Shown: positions 1-6,975, counted from the first letter of the stretch. The stretch is 22,730 nucleotides of DNA from Ruminococcaceae bacterium UBA5891 (GCA_002431945.1 DJET01000005.1:62421-85150), one strand, 5' to 3'. Numbers and translations are program-made. Notes: generated by a model not told the origin, from the letters alone.

Positions 1-50
1 TCGAGCGAACGGCATTCCCGTCCGAAAGCTTGTCCGTTTTCGACAGGCTT

Positions 51-79
51 AAAAGAGGCGGTAAAATGCCTCTTTTTTT
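51..79 (+). terminator. Rho-independent terminator at the left edge
   Basis: A 9-bp stem (51-59 with 68-76, GAGGC core) is followed on the plus strand by a T-run to 79. It would end a plus-strand transcript entering from outside the window. The T-run overlaps the stop codon of the feoA gene, so the element may also serve feoA in the opposite direction, where the stem's own TTTT tail is shorter. A second weaker hairpin (26-34 with 42-50, one wobble pair) lies just before it. Confidence 0.7.
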
Positions 80-299
80 AATAAAGCAGTATATTTCGGC
101 AGTCCTCTGAGCGTATTGCTATAACGGCGCCGCGTATCATATATGCTTTCGGATCGCCTGCCGGACTTTTGCCTACGCATTCAACGCCTGTATCGGGTAT
201 AAGCCCTATATCAAGCAAACGCCTGCGCATTTCGCCGCAAGGCAGTATTTCTTTAACCGTACCTGTTTGTCCCGGTTTTAAAAAGCTTAGGTATTTCAC
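78..299 (-). CDS. feoA: FeoA-domain protein
   Basis: This 73-residue protein has the size and layout of a stand-alone FeoA, the small SH3-like cytoplasmic partner of the ferrous iron transporter FeoB. Visible family features are the N-terminal L-K-P-G-Q-T-G-T-V segment, the central R-R-R-L-L-D-I-G-L-I-P-D-T turn (about residues 25-38), and the closing hydrophobic I-R-G-A-V-I-A-I-R strand. The start is GTG at 299, supported by AAGGAG at 307-312, seven bases upstream. No feoB lies beside it: the next thing downstream is a terminator. It is therefore probably transcribed alone, divergently from the araC-type gene. A role in ferrous iron uptake is inferred from the family; stand-alone FeoA-like proteins are less certain in function. 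Confidence 0.85.
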   Translation of the reverse strand: MKYLSFLKPGQTGTVKEILPCGEMRRRLLDIGLIPDTGVECVGKSPAGDPKAYMIRGAVIAIRSEDCRNILLY

Positions 300-364
300 G
301 CTTATTCTCCTTATGGTTTTTAATATATAATACTCGTCTTACATACGGGCGGTTACTTTTAAGG

Positions 365-393
365 TGGATTTTTAAATACCGATATGCTATAAT
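365..393 (+). promoter_or_regulatory. Promoter of the araC-type gene (extended -10)
   Basis: TATAAT at 388-393 is preceded by TGC (385-387), a full extended -10. The -35 place at 365-370 (TGGATT, 17-base spacer) is poor, which fits an extended -10 promoter or one needing an activator. AAGGGG at 401-406 is the ribosome site for the ATG at 416. Confidence 0.65.
371..385 (+). promoter_or_regulatory. Candidate operator, copy 1 (TTTAAATACCGATAT)
   Basis: This 15-mer sits in the spacer directly upstream of the araC-gene -10 box. A 16-nt version differing by one inserted A occurs on the minus strand at 6925-6940, in the same place of the promoter of the six-gene operon. The repeated sequence and position are read directly; that a regulator binds there, probably the AraC protein encoded next to it, is inferred. 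Confidence 0.6.
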
Positions 394-415
394 AAGCCGT
401 AAGGGGTGCTGTAAT

Positions 416-1210
416 ATGGAAATAGTATATGAAAACAAAACGGAAGCGCTGACTATGCAGATAGGCAGCGGGCTTTCCGGAATGATTCATTTGCATAAGG
501 AGCTTGAGCTTATTTATGTGGAAAGCGGCAAAGCTGTCGCGTATGCCGATAAAAACAGTTATATTTTAAACAAAGGCGATGTTTTTATTACATTTCCCAA
601 TCAGATACACTATTATGAAACAATAGAGTACGGAAGCTTCGCCGTAATAATTTTCTCTTCAAAAATAATATACGGATTCAGTGATATTATTTCAAAAAGC
701 GTGCCTGACAGAAATTATATTCCCTGCGGAGAGGTTGAAGATTTTGACTATATTTTTAACCGTGTAACCGCGCTTTCCGGCGATTATACCGAGCTTGCGC
801 TTAACGGGTATATAAATGTTTTAATGAGCCGCATTTTGCCGATATTGCAGCTTAAAACCGTTAATGCGGAAAATAATACCGCCCTTTATAATGTGATCGA
901 TTATTGCACAAATAATTTTAAAGAGGATATAACGCTTGACAGTATAGCGGAAAAGCTGCACCTCAGCAAATACTATATTTCGCATATGATAAACCGCAAG
1001 CTTAACCAGAATTTTAACGAATACATAAATAATCTCCGCATTGCAGAGGCATGCAATCTGTTAAGAGAAACAAACATAAAAATAGCCGACATCTCAGAAG
1101 ATGTCGGCTTTGGGACAATACGGTCGTTTAACCGTGCCTTTAAGCAGATAACGGGTGTTTCACCGGCTGTATACCGTGAAAAAAACGCCGTGCTTAAAAA
1201 ATTGATTTAA
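416..1210 (+). CDS. AraC-family transcriptional regulator with cupin sensor domain
   Basis: The protein has 264 residues. The N-terminal half is a cupin-like sugar-sensing domain, with H-L-H-K-E-L-E-L-I-Y-V near residue 25 and the G-D-V-F-I-T-F-P-N-Q-I-H strand near 54-65. The C-terminal ~100 residues hold two helix-turn-helix motifs: the first is S-I-A-E-K-L-H-L-S, the second I-A-D-I-S-E-D-V-G-F followed by F-N-R-A-F-K and G-V-S-P-A-V-Y-R, the AraC signature. It converges on the six-gene sugar operon, and their 3' ends overlap by 17 bases. Its promoter shares a motif with that operon's promoter, so it most likely controls the operon and itself. A minus-strand terminator hairpin lies within its second helix-turn-helix codons. 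The effector is unknown. Confidence 0.9.
   Translation: MEIVYENKTEALTMQIGSGLSGMIHLHKELELIYVESGKAVAYADKNSYILNKGDVFITFPNQIHYYETIEYGSFAVIIFSSKIIYGFSDIISKSVPDRNYIPCGEVEDFDYIFNRVTALSGDYTELALNGYINVLMSRILPILQLKTVNAENNTALYNVIDYCTNNFKEDITLDSIAEKLHLSKYYISHMINRKLNQNFNEYINNLRIAEACNLLRETNIKIADISEDVGFGTIRSFNRAFKQITGVSPAVYREKNAVLKKLI
1078..1109 (-). terminator. Minus-strand terminator inside the araC-type coding region
   Basis: AGCCGACATCT (1084-1094) and AGATGTCGGCT (1099-1109) form a perfect 11-bp stem with a 4-base loop. Read on the minus strand, the stem is followed by ATTTTTAT (1083-1076). It lies 85 bases past the stop codon of the last gene of the minus-strand operon. On the plus strand no U-tract follows, so it acts in one direction only. 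It encodes part of the regulator's second helix-turn-helix on the other strand. Confidence 0.7.
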
Positions 1211-2009
1211 GATAGTTAATGCTCATTTCCGCACATTCCATACGGGATTTGCCCATACTCGGTTCGTCCTGCTCTACAACAACCCAATGGGCGCCGACTT
1301 CCTTTGAGGACTCAAGTATAGAGGGGAAATCCTGAAGACCTGAGCCTAACGGACGGAATTCAAAACTGCCTGCGGCAGCTTCCTTTTTGCTGTCGTCGTT
1401 TCCTATAAGAGCATACATATTGCCGCCCTTGGTGCCGGCAAAGTCCTTTAAATGCACAATTTCAATGCGGCCTGCATACTTGCGTATAAAATCCGCAGGA
1501 TTTTCGCCGCCGACGTTTACCCAGCAGGTATCAAGCTGAGTTGATAACAAATCGGGTGAAATTGCCTTATAAAGCAAATCGATCTTATACTCGCCGTCAA
1601 CCTTTTTAAATTCAAAATCGTGGTTATGGTAGCAAAGCTTCATACCGTATTTATTAGCAAGCTCGCCGAATTTTTTTACGTTTTCGTAAAATTCGGCGTT
1701 TTTTTCGCCGCCTGCAAGGTATTCCTCGTTTATCCACGGAATTACAATGTATTTGCAGCCGATATCCGAATAGGTCTTAAAGGTTTCGTCGCCCTTTAAA
1801 AGCTCGGCATACGGTACGTGCGCCGAAATAGGCGTAATACCTATTTCATCGCACATATTTTTCACCTCTTCGGCACTGTGACCGAAAAGACCTGCAAACT
1901 CTACGCCGTTATAGCCGAGTGATTTTACTTTTTTAAGAGTGCCTTTAAAATCAGCTTCCATATCTGTTCTTACGGAATAAAGCTGTAATGCTATCGGAAA
2001 GTCGTACAT
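1194..2009 (-). CDS. Sugar phosphate isomerase/epimerase-like TIM-barrel protein (AP_endonuc_2)
   Basis: The protein has 271 residues and belongs to the AP_endonuc_2/xylose-isomerase-like barrel family. It opens with A-L-Q-L-Y-S-V-R-T-D, the usual first strand of this subgroup. Likely metal-site residues are seen in Y-H-N-H-D-F-E-F (127-134), Q-L-D-T-C-W (158-163, D160), V-H-L-K-D (185-189, H186) and V-V-E-Q-D-E (244-249, E246). Such enzymes isomerise, epimerise or dehydrate sugars and keto-sugars, and some eliminate aglycones from 3-keto-glycosides. The substrate is unknown. It is the last gene of the six-gene operon, 17 bases after the preceding dehydrogenase, with an AAAGGAG ribosome site before its ATG. 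Its stop lies inside the convergent araC-type gene. It differs clearly from the other barrel protein of the operon, so the two probably do different steps. Confidence 0.85.
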   Translation of the reverse strand: MYDFPIALQLYSVRTDMEADFKGTLKKVKSLGYNGVEFAGLFGHSAEEVKNMCDEIGITPISAHVPYAELLKGDETFKTYSDIGCKYIVIPWINEEYLAGGEKNAEFYENVKKFGELANKYGMKLCYHNHDFEFKKVDGEYKIDLLYKAISPDLLSTQLDTCWVNVGGENPADFIRKYAGRIEIVHLKDFAGTKGGNMYALIGNDDSKKEAAAGSFEFRPLGSGLQDFPSILESSKEVGAHWVVVEQDEPSMGKSRMECAEMSINYLKSIF

Positions 2010-2026
2010 AATATCTGCTCCTTTAA

Positions 2027-3181
2027 TTAAATTTCGGGTATATCAACGGTGATTTCCTTGCCCTGCTCTGCGGAGCGTACAATTCCGTCTATAATAGCCT
2101 GGTTGTAAAGAATTTCGCTTGAGGGAACGGTTGCTTTTCCGCCGTTCTTTACAGCGTCTACAAACGAGCGCAGCTTTTTATAGAACAGCTCGCCTGCGGG
2201 CTTAAGCGGAACGCTGTATTCAAGAGTTGTATCGCCGATTGTTTTGTAAATTGTAAGCGGCTTGTCAAACTCGCCGTTCCAACATTCGGTAGAGGGAATA
2301 CGAAGACCGCCCTTTGTGCCTAAAATAAGCGCGTCGCCGCAGGTATCCATATTCATAGCCCAGGAAATGCGGAAATCAAGAATTATATCGCCCTCAAGAC
2401 GGATAAAGCCCGCCGCAAAATCGTCAACCTGGAATTTATCGGCATATTCGGGGTGATTGGGGTAATAAGCGGGATCCTTACCGAAAAATGCAGAGGTATA
2501 GCCCGATACGGTAAGCGGCTTCGGATAACCTACCGCGCCCATAAGCATATCAAGCGAATAAGAGCCTATATCGCCCACAGCGCCTATGCCGCCGGTATCC
2601 TTTTCAATAAACGTGGTGCCGAACGGTGTGGGAATACCGCGTCTGCGTCCGCCGCCCGCCTGCATATAGTAAACCTTGCCGAGCTCGCCGGATTCAACTA
2701 TTTTCTTTATCATTTTCATATTTTCGCTCATACGGGGCTGGAAACCGATGGTAAGGATTTTACCCGATTCCTTTTCGGCTTTCATTACCTCTACTGCCTC
2801 TTCAAGCGTTACGGTAAACGGCTTTTCAAGCATTACGTTTACACCGGCCTTAAGGGCGTGAATGGCGCAGGGAGCGTGCTGGCAGTTATAAGTGCATATG
2901 CTTACGCCGTCAAGCTCCTTTTCGTTGTCAAGCAGCTCCTTGTCGCTTTCGTAAATGCGGCAGTTTTCAATTTCAAATTTCTTTGCAAATGCTTCCGCCT
3001 TGCCGGGAACAAGATCCGCCAGCGCCACAATTTCAACATCAGCCATTTTTTTATAGCTTGCAATGTGTGATTCCGCGATCCAGCCTGTTCCTATAATCGC
3101 TATTTTAACCTTTTTCGAGGCGTCGATAACCTCGGTTTCCTGATTGGACTTAAATGCGTCCAGTCCTGCTGCGTTTGCCAT
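2027..3181 (-). CDS. Gfo/Idh/MocA-family oxidoreductase (Tyr-type active site)
   Basis: The protein has 384 residues. A Rossmann domain begins with A-I-I-G-T-G-W-I-A (28-36), after an unusual N-terminal extension of about 25 polar residues. The E-K-P motif is at 119-121. The catalytic segment reads G-D-I-G-S-Y-S-L-D (203-211), with Tyr208 where inositol dehydrogenases have His. The stretch R-R-R-G-I-P-T-P-F-G (179-188) precedes it. Family members oxidise or reduce a sugar hydroxyl or keto group with tightly bound NAD(P). This subtype, with a G-I-P-T-P-F loop and D-I-G-x-Y, resembles dehydrogenases reported to make 3-keto-glycosides; this is a recollection of the family, not a search result. 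GGAGG precedes the ATG at 3181. It lies between the two barrel genes, separated by 23 and 17 bases. Confidence 0.88.
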   Translation of the reverse strand: MANAAGLDAFKSNQETEVIDASKKVKIAIIGTGWIAESHIASYKKMADVEIVALADLVPGKAEAFAKKFEIENCRIYESDKELLDNEKELDGVSICTYNCQHAPCAIHALKAGVNVMLEKPFTVTLEEAVEVMKAEKESGKILTIGFQPRMSENMKMIKKIVESGELGKVYYMQAGGGRRRGIPTPFGTTFIEKDTGGIGAVGDIGSYSLDMLMGAVGYPKPLTVSGYTSAFFGKDPAYYPNHPEYADKFQVDDFAAGFIRLEGDIILDFRISWAMNMDTCGDALILGTKGGLRIPSTECWNGEFDKPLTIYKTIGDTTLEYSVPLKPAGELFYKKLRSFVDAVKNGGKATVPSSEILYNQAIIDGIVRSAEQGKEITVDIPEI

Positions 3182-3204
3182 AAATAATTCCTCCGTTTGT
3201 TTAT

Positions 3205-4119
3205 TTATATTACGAACTGACGCATATAGCGGCAGCTCAGTGCTACTGAATTCATAACGCGCTGCTTTGAGCCTTCAAAGGCCTTATCCTCAACCTCAAT
3301 GCAGGCGTAACCCTCGTATCCTATATCGGTAAGAGCGGATACGTATTTGCCCCAGTCAACATCGCCGAGTCCCGGAAGCTTCGGGCTCATAAAGTCAAGC
3401 GGATAGCCCATTATGCCCACGTCGTCAAGTTTATCTTTAAACAGCTTTATATCCTTAAAGTGAACGTGGAAAATTTTATCTTTAAATTCATAAAGCGGCT
3501 TTATGTAGTCTATCTGCTGCCAAATAAAGTGGCTCGGATCATAGTTTATACCGAAATTATCGCTGGGCAGCAGCTCAAACATTTTGCGCCAAAGCCTCGG
3601 TGTGGTAAACAGGTTCTGCCCGCCCGGCCATTGGTCTGCACCGAAAAGCATAGGGCAGTTTTCAATTGCTATTTTAACGCCCTTTTCCTCGGCAAGCTTT
3701 ATTATAGGCGGCCATATTTCCTTAAATAATTCAAGGTTTTCCTCCACCGTCTTTGTCTGATCCCTGCCTATAAAGGTAGTAACCATATTAACGCCCAAAA
3801 GCGCGCTCATATTTATTACCTTTTTAAGGTGGGCAATGTTGGCGTTACGCTTTTCAAGGTTGCCGTCCATTGTGTTGGGGTAAAACGCAAGCGAGGAAAT
3901 TTCAATACCCTTTTGCCTGCAAAAATCCTTTATGTATGAAATATATTCGGGCGCGGTGTTATCAACATCAATGTGGCTTACCCCTGCATACCGTCTTTCA
4001 GCCTTGCCCTGCGGCCAGCATGCAACCTCCATACATTCACAGCCGTTTTTTACGGCGTTTTCCACGGCTTCTTCAAATGTAAAGCCGTCGTAAATTGCGC
4101 TTACAATTCCTAATTTCAT
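3205..4119 (-). CDS. Sugar phosphate isomerase/epimerase-like TIM-barrel protein (AP_endonuc_2)
   Basis: The protein has 304 residues from the ATG at 4119. A GTG three codons earlier (4128) is in frame but overlaps the AAAGGAG ribosome site at 4128-4134, which sits ideally, eight bases before the ATG. That ATG overlaps the stop of the preceding dehydrogenase gene as ATGA, implying coupled translation. The barrel shows a likely metal site: E153 (A-I-E-N-C-P), D194 and H197 (N-Y-D-P-S-H), H218/H220 (H-V-H-F-K-D) and E275 (C-I-E-V-E-D). The long A-D-Q-W-P-G-G-Q-N-L-F loop (161-171) is typical of larger members of this family. Isomerase, epimerase, dehydratase or 3-keto-glycoside lyase activity are all possible; the sequence alone does not decide. 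Confidence 0.88.
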   Translation of the reverse strand: MKLGIVSAIYDGFTFEEAVENAVKNGCECMEVACWPQGKAERRYAGVSHIDVDNTAPEYISYIKDFCRQKGIEISSLAFYPNTMDGNLEKRNANIAHLKKVINMSALLGVNMVTTFIGRDQTKTVEENLELFKEIWPPIIKLAEEKGVKIAIENCPMLFGADQWPGGQNLFTTPRLWRKMFELLPSDNFGINYDPSHFIWQQIDYIKPLYEFKDKIFHVHFKDIKLFKDKLDDVGIMGYPLDFMSPKLPGLGDVDWGKYVSALTDIGYEGYACIEVEDKAFEGSKQRVMNSVALSCRYMRQFVI

Positions 4120-5114
4120 AAAATGCACTCCTTTATCGGATATTTTATTTCTGCGCTTTGCTTTATTAAGTCCATACAGGTATGAACATTGTGCGTAAGG
4201 GTAGATACCTCGTTGTAATCGGCTTTAAATTCCTTGCTTTTTTCAATATAATCGGCAAATTTTATTGCTTCGTCGCCCATTATCTCATCTCTTTCGGGAA
4301 ATCCCGAAAGCTTTGTTTCCTTACCGTTTTTAACAAGCGAAATATCCGCATATTGCGAGACCGAGCCGATTTTCACGGCGCCGCTGTCTCCTATAATTTC
4401 CGAGCCTATTGCCGATTGCCCCGCCTTGCTGTATGAAAGCGCCGCGGTAAAGCCGTCATATTCAAATATTGCCGAACCCGATTTATCGGCGCCGTTATCA
4501 AAAAATGCGGCGGAAGCCTTAACCGACTGCGGCATACCGAACATATCAACCGCCGCGTATACGCAGTAAACGCCTAAATCGGTAAGGGTGCCCGCACCGA
4601 GCGACATATCAAATATATTTATGTGTTCGCCGCCCTTAAATGCGTCGTAGCGGCTTGAACGCTGGCAATAATCTATTCTTGCTGCCGAAATATCGCCTAT
4701 TTCCGAAAGCGCGTTAAAAAGAATTTTTCTGCCTTTAAAGTGGCGGCTCATTATAGCCTCGGCGTATATAACGCCCTTTTCGTCCGCAAGCTTTAAAAGC
4801 GCGTCGTATTCCTTTGCGCTTGCCGTTATGGGCTTTTCGCATAAAACGTGCTTGCCGTTCTCCAAAAAAAGGCGGCTTTGCGCGTAATGCAGCGAATTTG
4901 GCGTGGCAATGTATACTGCGTTTATATCGGGACTTTTTGCAAGCTCGGTTATATCGGTGCAGCAGCCTTTAAAGCCCTGTGCCTTTGCAAACGCTTCGCC
5001 CTTTTCCCCGGTTCGCGAATAGCAGGTGACAAGCTCAAAGCGTCCTGTTTTCCGCGCGGCGGATAAAAACTTTTCGGTAATGGCGCTTGTGCCTACCGTA
5101 GCTAAGCGTACCAT
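4116..5114 (-). CDS. Gfo/Idh/MocA-family oxidoreductase (dihydrodiol dehydrogenase-like)
   Basis: The protein has 332 residues. The Rossmann start is the variant V-G-T-S-A-I-T (7-13) and E-K-P is at 93-95. The active-site segment is T-D-L-G-V-Y-C-V (178-185), with Tyr183 in place of His. This D-x-G-x-Y-C pattern is seen in glucose-fructose oxidoreductase and dimeric dihydrodiol dehydrogenase. It therefore belongs to a different branch from both other dehydrogenases of the operon. The ATG overlaps the TAA of the gene before it (TAATG), and its own stop overlaps the next ATG (ATGA), so three genes are translationally linked. No strong ribosome site precedes it, which fits dependence on coupling. 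The product may reduce or oxidise a keto-sugar intermediate; the substrate is not known. Confidence 0.87.
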   Translation of the reverse strand: MVRLATVGTSAITEKFLSAARKTGRFELVTCYSRTGEKGEAFAKAQGFKGCCTDITELAKSPDINAVYIATPNSLHYAQSRLFLENGKHVLCEKPITASAKEYDALLKLADEKGVIYAEAIMSRHFKGRKILFNALSEIGDISAARIDYCQRSSRYDAFKGGEHINIFDMSLGAGTLTDLGVYCVYAAVDMFGMPQSVKASAAFFDNGADKSGSAIFEYDGFTAALSYSKAGQSAIGSEIIGDSGAVKIGSVSQYADISLVKNGKETKLSGFPERDEIMGDEAIKFADYIEKSKEFKADYNEVSTLTHNVHTCMDLIKQSAEIKYPIKECIL

Positions 5115-6160
5115 TAAATTTGCACCATTATGCGCTGCTTTTGTTCAGCCGAGCTGAACGCCGCTTCCATAACCTGCATAACGCGGCGAACCTCGCTGTG
5201 TTTAATTGCAGGCTCTGCTTTTTTATCAAGCACGGCGCAGAAGTTACGGTAAAAATCGTGTACGTCGCTTGACGGACGTTCAACCTCGTACATATCAAGG
5301 GTGATCTCATCGCGCGGAGCCATTGTTTTGGTAATTCCCGCGGCAGTTTGAACAGGCAGAACTTCCTTTTCGTTCCATGCCTTCATACGTGCAACCTGAG
5401 CCTTTTTCTGCCAGTCTTCAATAATCGCGCTGCCGTTTTTGCACTGTAAGTAAAAACGCGGCATTGCAATAAAGTTGTATGTGCCTACCTCAATATAGGC
5501 GGTCTTTCCGCTTTCAAAATAAAGGGTGAGCTTAAAGCCGTCGTCTACCTCGTCGGTTGTAATATTGGTAACAGTGCAGTAAACGCTTACGATTTTTTCC
5601 TTTATTATCTGCAGTATCTGGTCGATAAGATGCACGCCCCAGTCAAGTATCATACCGCCGCCGTAGGGCTTGTGGCAGCGCCAGTCGCTCGGTATTCCGC
5701 GCGAGCCGTGTATTCTTGATTCAATGTTTATAAGCTCGCCTATCTCGCCGGAATTTACTATCTGTTTCATTGCAAGAAAATCAACGTCCCACCGCCTGTT
5801 TTGGTGAACGGTGAAGAATTTGCCCGATTTATCTGCGGCGGCAAGCATTTCGTCAAGCGCCGCAACCGACATTTCAACCGGTTTTTCGCAAATAACGTTT
5901 TTGCCGGCACTCAGCGCCTTTATAACAAGCTCCTTGTGGCAATCGTTCGGCACGGCTATTACAACTGCATCAACTGCCGCGTCCGCCAGTACTTCTTCGT
6001 ATGAAGAGTAAGCGTGTATGCCGTTTTTCTCCGCAAGCTCGGCTTTCTTTTCGTCAATATCGTAAATACCCGTAAGCGCGGCAACGTCGCTTGCAAGTAT
6101 CTGCCTTGTGTGCCAGCCGCCCTGACCACCGTAGCCTATAACTGCAAAATTCTTTTTCAT
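5114..6160 (-). CDS. Gfo/Idh/MocA-family oxidoreductase (His-type active site)
   Basis: The protein has 348 residues. It has a glycine-rich nucleotide loop V-I-G-Y-G-G-Q-G-G (7-15), E-K-P at 92-94, and the classic catalytic stretch D-W-G-V-H-L-I-D (173-180), with His177 as expected for inositol-dehydrogenase-like members. It carries the H-Q-N-R-R-W-D segment (119-125), common in a Clostridia/Bacteroidota subgroup. GGAGG at the end of the preceding thuA-like gene, 12 bases before the ATG, serves as ribosome site, and the gap to that gene is eight bases. It probably oxidises a sugar ring hydroxyl using NAD(P). Taken with the Tyr-type paralogues, the operon encodes three non-equivalent dehydrogenases. 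Confidence 0.88.
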   Translation of the reverse strand: MKKNFAVIGYGGQGGWHTRQILASDVAALTGIYDIDEKKAELAEKNGIHAYSSYEEVLADAAVDAVVIAVPNDCHKELVIKALSAGKNVICEKPVEMSVAALDEMLAAADKSGKFFTVHQNRRWDVDFLAMKQIVNSGEIGELINIESRIHGSRGIPSDWRCHKPYGGGMILDWGVHLIDQILQIIKEKIVSVYCTVTNITTDEVDDGFKLTLYFESGKTAYIEVGTYNFIAMPRFYLQCKNGSAIIEDWQKKAQVARMKAWNEKEVLPVQTAAGITKTMAPRDEITLDMYEVERPSSDVHDFYRNFCAVLDKKAEPAIKHSEVRRVMQVMEAAFSSAEQKQRIMVQI

Positions 6161-6168
6161 AGGTAATA

Positions 6169-6876
6169 TTATTCCTCCGGTTTTTTAATGTTCGGGCAGT
6201 CTATTCCCTTGCGGTAGCCGTTGTATGCCCAGTGTACGGCGTTTTTCAAAACGCGTATTATCTGCGGATTATGATATGTGGGATAGCTTTCGTGACCCGG
6301 CTGGAAATAGAATATCTTGCCGTAGCCGCGCCTGTAACAGCAGCCTGCCCTTAATACCTCGCCGCCCTCAAAGCTGCCTATAAATATAAGCTTATCAGGT
6401 TCGGGAATACTGAATGGCTCGGCATAGGTTTCTTCGTGTTCAAGCTTTATATATCTGTCTACGCCGTCTGCTATCGGGTGAGAGGGGTCAACCGCCCATA
6501 AATATTCACGGTCTCCGTCCTCGCGCCAACCGAGCGAGCAGGGCGTGCCCATTAACAGCTTAAACGGCTTTGAGTGGTGCGCGGAATGAAGGAAAACGGC
6601 TCCCATACCCGAAAGCACCGCATTTTGCACGCGCTGCGCTACCTCGTCGGGTACGTCGCCGTGCTTCATATGCCCCCACCAAATAAGAACGTCAGTGTTT
6701 TTAAGAAGCTCGTCTGTAATATCGTTTACATTATCAAGCGTTACGGTTTGTACGGCTATTTCATCATCGCTTAAATGTTCCTTAAGCGCGGTATGTATAC
6801 CGTTCGGGTAAATGGCTTTCACTTCCGGCTGAGTTTTTTCATGGAAAAACTCATTGTAAACAGTAACTCTTATCAT
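6169..6876 (-). CDS. ThuA-like domain protein
   Basis: The protein has 235 residues with the ThuA fold, a class I glutamine-amidotransferase-like flavodoxin-type domain without the amidotransferase cysteine. Visible signs are an N-terminal R-V-T-V-Y-N-E-F strand, D-V-L-I-W-W-G-H (62-69), the A-V-F-L-H-S-A-H-H-S turn (93-102), and K-I-F-Y-F-Q-P-G-H-E-S near the C-terminus. In rhizobia, ThuA works with the Gfo/Idh/MocA enzyme ThuB in trehalose and sucrose use through 3-keto-sugars. Here it heads an operon with three such dehydrogenases. AAGGGG precedes the ATG at 6876, and a TTGCTT/TAGAAT promoter lies upstream. Its exact reaction is not deducible. Confidence 0.88.
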   Translation of the reverse strand: MIRVTVYNEFFHEKTQPEVKAIYPNGIHTALKEHLSDDEIAVQTVTLDNVNDITDELLKNTDVLIWWGHMKHGDVPDEVAQRVQNAVLSGMGAVFLHSAHHSKPFKLLMGTPCSLGWREDGDREYLWAVDPSHPIADGVDRYIKLEHEETYAEPFSIPEPDKLIFIGSFEGGEVLRAGCCYRRGYGKIFYFQPGHESYPTYHNPQIIRVLKNAVHWAYNGYRKGIDCPNIKKPEE

Positions 6877-6915
6877 AATATCACTGCCACCCCTTAATAT
6901 TATTTATCTATCCTT

Positions 6916-6944
6916 ATTCTACAAATATCGGTTATTTAAAGCAA
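6916..6944 (-). promoter_or_regulatory. Promoter of the six-gene sugar operon
   Basis: On the minus strand, TTGCTT (6939-6944) and TAGAAT (6916-6921) are spaced by 17 bases. The spacer contains the motif shared with the araC-type gene's promoter. The leader to the ATG at 6876 is about 30-35 bases. Confidence 0.7.
6925..6940 (-). promoter_or_regulatory. Candidate operator, copy 2 (TTTAAATAACCGATAT)
   Basis: This 16-mer matches the 15-mer at 371-385 except for one inserted A. It lies three bases from the -10 of the operon promoter (two bases in copy 1). In both promoters the -10 hexamer is followed by AAG. Shared control by one regulator is inferred. Confidence 0.6.
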
Positions 6945-6975
6945 GTAAAATGTATTATATTTTATAGACAAATAT

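Noticed and set aside
2453..3070. Plus-strand open frame of 205 codons
   Set aside because: It lies wholly opposite the 2027-3181 dehydrogenase, which has clear family motifs. It has no ribosome site and a composition typical of an antisense shadow.
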